Of a DNA stretch of 64,000 nt, positions 61,196 through 64,000 are shown one piece after another. The first letter of the stretch is position 1, and every line of letters starts with the position of its first letter. The DNA comes from Dioscorea cayenensis subsp. rotundata (taxonomy: Eukaryota > Streptophyta > Magnoliopsida > Dioscoreales > Dioscoreaceae). The translations under genes and the position numbers were made by a program. The notes under the pieces were generated by a model, which did no database searches, was not told the origin of the DNA, and was given only the letters and a program-made list of their open reading frames with translations. The DNA is taken from positions 17,453,430-17,517,429 of the forward strand of contig NC_052475.1 in assembly GCF_009730915.1 (NCBI RefSeq), given 5' to 3'.

Positions 61196-62780
61196 ATTCA
61201 ATTTGGGATTTGTATTGGGCATTAATCAGGTAAGTACCCGTATATAAATTATACTATAGGTATAAACTCAAAAAGTTTTAATTTTTTGGCACCTCTAAAA
61301 GTGCCAAAAAGAAAAGAAAAGGAAATTATTTTCATTAGTATATATTATTACAGTTGTTTGGAAGCTTTGCTATTTAATATTATTCAATTTATAATTTTTA
61401 TTTATTAAATTATGTATTATTGAAATTCACTGTGAGATATTTGTTTTCTTAAATAAATGGAAATATTTTTAGTAAAATTGGAATCATTTGAACCTTGGTA
61501 TTTTGACTTTGTTGAATGTTTGGATAAGAAATATTTTAACACAATACTTATAGTCTTGAGATTAACTTTGCAATAACTCTATCATTGGGGGTAAACACTG
61601 ACCATGTCGACATGTATTTTGGTCTAGAAATTATAGTTTCCCACTGCTTTCCGTCGGTGAAGAATAACTATCTCTGATAATTCTGACTCAGAAAACCGAG
61701 GATAAATAAATGAGCTATGATATTATGGCTCAAGCCATCGAGAATAAATATATGAATTCTGTTATTTTGTTTTGGCAATAGTTGTTTAAAAGACCTATGT
61801 GCTTAGGTTTTTTTTTTTTTGACAAGAGGAGCACGAGACCCGCTAGAATCGTAAGGGGCGTGCACAAGCCTCGGTGGAGCAGGTGGGAGCGGGGCCCGCG
61901 TACACGTGGGCGCTGGGACCACCAGCACACAACCACCGCTCACATCTCATGTACCCTCAGCCGAGAATCAAACTCTCGCTACTCGACAAGAGTCCTATCG
62001 GCAACCCGTGTACCAATAGACTGTGTGATCATTGGTATGTGCTTAGTTTTTGACATCTATGTTATTTGAAATAAATTTGATTTTTGATTTTGATAAATTA
62101 TGATTTTTGTAAATAATCCTTATATTTTAAGTGGGCAACTTATTGAGCTGTCAAGCTCATATTCTTCTTGTTGATTTTTTTAAGATCTGAAGTGATTAAT
62201 ACAACAAACATCTTAGTGAGCTAGAGAGAGATTGTATTCTTGTGCATTTCTAAATTTGAGTTGTCATTCTGTCTCACATTTATGTATAGAACACCAGCTT
62301 GTATCAGAAGTTGGAATTTTGAACTTTACGAATTTCTGATTTTGACTTTTAAAATCACAGTTCTGTTAGATTGTATGCTTGTCTTGAGATAGGTTCTAAG
62401 GTCTTGCATGCCTATTGTGCTATGCACTATAGGTGTGCGTCCGTTTATCGGCCTACTGGGTCTTGCAAGCCAGGTTCGGGACATGACATCTTTATAATTT
62501 TATAGTGATCGGCTTAATCTCACAACCATTTCACGAACATAACAAATTAATATTAAACTCAACCATTTCTCGAACATCACAAATTAATATTAAACATATC
62601 TAAGAACAAAATAGCATTAAATATAAAAAATACTTACTCAACAAAAAGATTGCATGACACGAGGCACATTTTATTAGTAGTAACAATATATATATTGAAA
62701 TATATATACAGCATCAGACACTTTTTACTACAAGCAACAACATAGTGAAATATATAGCATCACATCACCTGATACTTTTT
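61196..62780. repeat. Direct duplication, copy 2 (LTR part + SINE + AOP 3' flank)
   Basis: Colinear with 58358-59945 at an offset of about 2.84 kb. The LTR ends at 62488 and AOP-flank homology runs on to about 62905, further than in copy 1. That shows copy 1 was cut at 59946. No AOP coding exon follows. Confidence 0.88.
61807..62035 (-). mobile_element. tRNA-derived SINE within the LTR (copy 2)
   Basis: Same SINE as 58975-59210, at the same LTR position and with the same target duplication (TATGTGCTTAG at 61796-61806 and 62036-62046). It was therefore copied with the segment and is not an independent insertion. It lacks a short stretch near the B box that copy 1 has. Confidence 0.82.
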
Positions 62781-62905
62781 TTACTAGTAGCAACAAGATA
62801 GTGAAATAGATCAATACATGACATCACGTAAGAGCAACTTAATAAAATAGAATGATGATATATATCATATGAGACACGCAGTATGCATAACTTGCACTAC
62901 CAACT
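62489..62905. other. AOP 3'-flank relic without coding exons
   Basis: It shares with 54790-55135 the order GTGATCG, AAGAACAAA, TTACTCAACA or TTGCTCAACTT, GCATGACA, ACTAGTAGCAACAA, and finally ATAACTTGCACT or ATTACTTGCACT. In the intact gene the last block lies 20-odd bases from the stop codon. Homology stops there and the copia element takes over. Confidence 0.65.
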
Positions 62906-63290
62906 GAAAGGATAAACCAGTCACTTAGGAAGAACAAAGCAAGAAAACAGAGAGTTGCGGCAAAACCTCCTAACTGTTTTGCTTACTACTTTCAAAAGTT
63001 TATAACATTCTACATAACAATGATGACAGGGGTAGACGAGAGAGAACAGAAAAACTAGGAATAGTACAACAAAATAAATTAGAAAAATCTAATCTAGATC
63101 CAAATATAAGATCCATGCATTTAACGTGATAGCAATCCATCGTATGAGGTTCACCCAAACACGCAAGTAACCATGTGATCCACGTGCATGAGTGGAGACA
63201 CAAAACACAGCTGGCCCGCATTGAGTGGACTCACTGAACCACCAGCCCACTTCTCTCCAATCACGAACCTCGTATGGATTACAACCTACA
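62905..63290 (-). mobile_element. Probable 3' LTR of the copia element
   Basis: On the minus strand the polyprotein stop is followed at once by a purine-rich AAAGGAGAGTA and then TGTAGGTTG, a plausible polypurine tract and LTR start at about 63290. The other end is placed near 62905 only because AOP-flank homology stops there. The 5' LTR is outside the window, so this cannot be confirmed here. Confidence 0.4.
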
Positions 63291-63299
63291 TACTCTCCT

Positions 63300-64000
63300 T
63301 TAATCCAAGCTACGAGGTTCCAACTCTCTCACTCTCAACGATTGACGTAAAGCAGCGAACCTCATGCTCGGTAATGCTTTAGTCAATATGTCCGCCTTCT
63401 GTTCTCCGGAGCTCACCGGATGCACCACGATCTTCCCTTTCTCAACACATTCTCTGATGAAATGGAAGCACATATCTATGTGCTTGCTGCGACCATGATG
63501 TACTGGATTTTTCATCAGATCAATAGCTGATTTATTATCCACGAACACCGTTGATGGTTCGAGTATACTCCCAATCATTTCATTGACTACACTTGCTAAC
63601 CAAACTGCATGGCAAGCGGCAGCAACTGCTACTATATATTCGGCCTCACACGAAGACAATGCCATCGTTCGTTGCTTGTATGAGTTCCACGATACCAGAC
63701 TGTTATTGATATAGAATGCCATCCTTCCTGTACTCTTCCTGTCATCGAGATCACCCGCTAGATCGCTGTCCGTGTAGCCAACCAATTCTTCGCTCTCCTC
63801 ACCTCTGATATATACCAAACCAAAGTGTGTGGTCCCCTTCAAGTATCTTAATATTTGTTTTACTGCTTTATTGTGCATCGTAGTCGGCCTCTGCATATAT
63901 CTGCCAAGTACTCCCATGATGTATGCCATGTCTGGTCGAGTGTGTAGAAGGTATCTGAGGCACCCGATGCTCCAGCGGCACTTAGTGACATCCACAGGTT
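63300..64000 (-). CDS. Ty1/copia polyprotein, C-terminal part (RT end and RNase H), partial
   Basis: The frame is open from the stop at 63300 to the right edge, so the 5' part is outside the window. Blocks in order are the end of the reverse-transcriptase domain (SIGCLRYLLHTRPDMAY, then YLKGTTHFGLVY) and a copia RNase H domain. That domain has GYTDSDLAGDLDDRKSTGR, MALSSCEAEYIVAVAAACHA, VFVDNKSAIDLMKNP, HGRSKHIDMCFHFIRE and ADILTKAL. Catalytic Asp/Glu residues are in the TDSD, CEAEY and DNKSA motifs. No stop or frameshift occurs in 231 codons, so the insertion may be recent. RNase H removes the RNA template during reverse transcription of the element. Confidence 0.93.
   Translation of the reverse strand, partial: PVDVTKCRWSIGCLRYLLHTRPDMAYIMGVLGRYMQRPTTMHNKAVKQILRYLKGTTHFGLVYIRGEESEELVGYTDSDLAGDLDDRKSTGRMAFYINNSLVSWNSYKQRTMALSSCEAEYIVAVAAACHAVWLASVVNEMIGSILEPSTVFVDNKSAIDLMKNPVHHGRSKHIDMCFHFIRECVEKGKIVVHPVSSGEQKADILTKALPSMRFAALRQSLRVRELEPRSLD

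Noticed and set aside
61782..62069. 95-codon frame with Arg/Pro/Gly-rich peptide
   Set aside because: It overlaps the GC-rich body of a SINE in antisense, so coding is not credible.

Overview
This is a stretch of an AT-rich flowering-plant nuclear chromosome. The evidence is split genes with GT-AG introns, plant-specific families (LBD, Aux/IAA, TIFY, AOP-type dioxygenase) and about half the window filled with nested plant transposons. I cannot name the species. A non-grass monocot would fit, but that is a guess. One run of exactly 1000 N (12827-13826) is an assembly gap.

Five host genes are well supported. They are a short LBD (LOB-domain) gene (+, 9694-10828), an Aux/IAA auxin repressor (+, 26556-28540), a PP2A B' (B56) regulatory subunit (+, 30479-33221), a TIFY8-like gene (+, 50247-53149) and an AOP-type 2-oxoglutarate dioxygenase (-, 55142-56337). 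There are weak signs of an unidentified minus-strand gene next to the gap (about 11031-12530). The host genes look independent. Aux/IAA and TIFY8 both belong to hormone-repressor families, but nothing here links them.

Layout. 1-9000 is a mosaic: an LTR fragment, a GC-ended repeat, a dead PIF/Harbinger transposase split by a minus-strand LTR that is itself split by a plus-strand solo LTR of the same family, a copia-like repeat, then a CACTA element with a hairpin-rich subterminal array and a Ptta-type transposase. 9.7-12.5 kb holds LBD and the unidentified exons. 14-20.4 kb holds a tandem repeat, a non-autonomous hAT element, a perfect 36-bp hairpin and a 5'-truncated LINE. 20.4-26.4 kb is AT-rich intergenic DNA. 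26.5-33.2 kb carries Aux/IAA and PP2A B'. 33.2-38.5 kb is intergenic with a SINE.

38540-49870 is the most unusual object: three 2.7-kb LTRs alternating with two 1.6-kb internal domains, the whole flanked by one 5-bp target duplication (AAAAT). It lies about 375 bp upstream of the TIFY8 start codon. The internal domain has no visible reverse transcriptase or integrase. It encodes a 178-residue Glu/Arg-rich protein that I do not recognise, intact in one copy and frameshifted in the other.

55-64 kb carries the AOP gene and two further copies of its 3' flank without coding sequence. These are mixed with a solo LTR carrying an internal SINE, a direct duplication of LTR plus flank, and a copia polyprotein running off the right edge.
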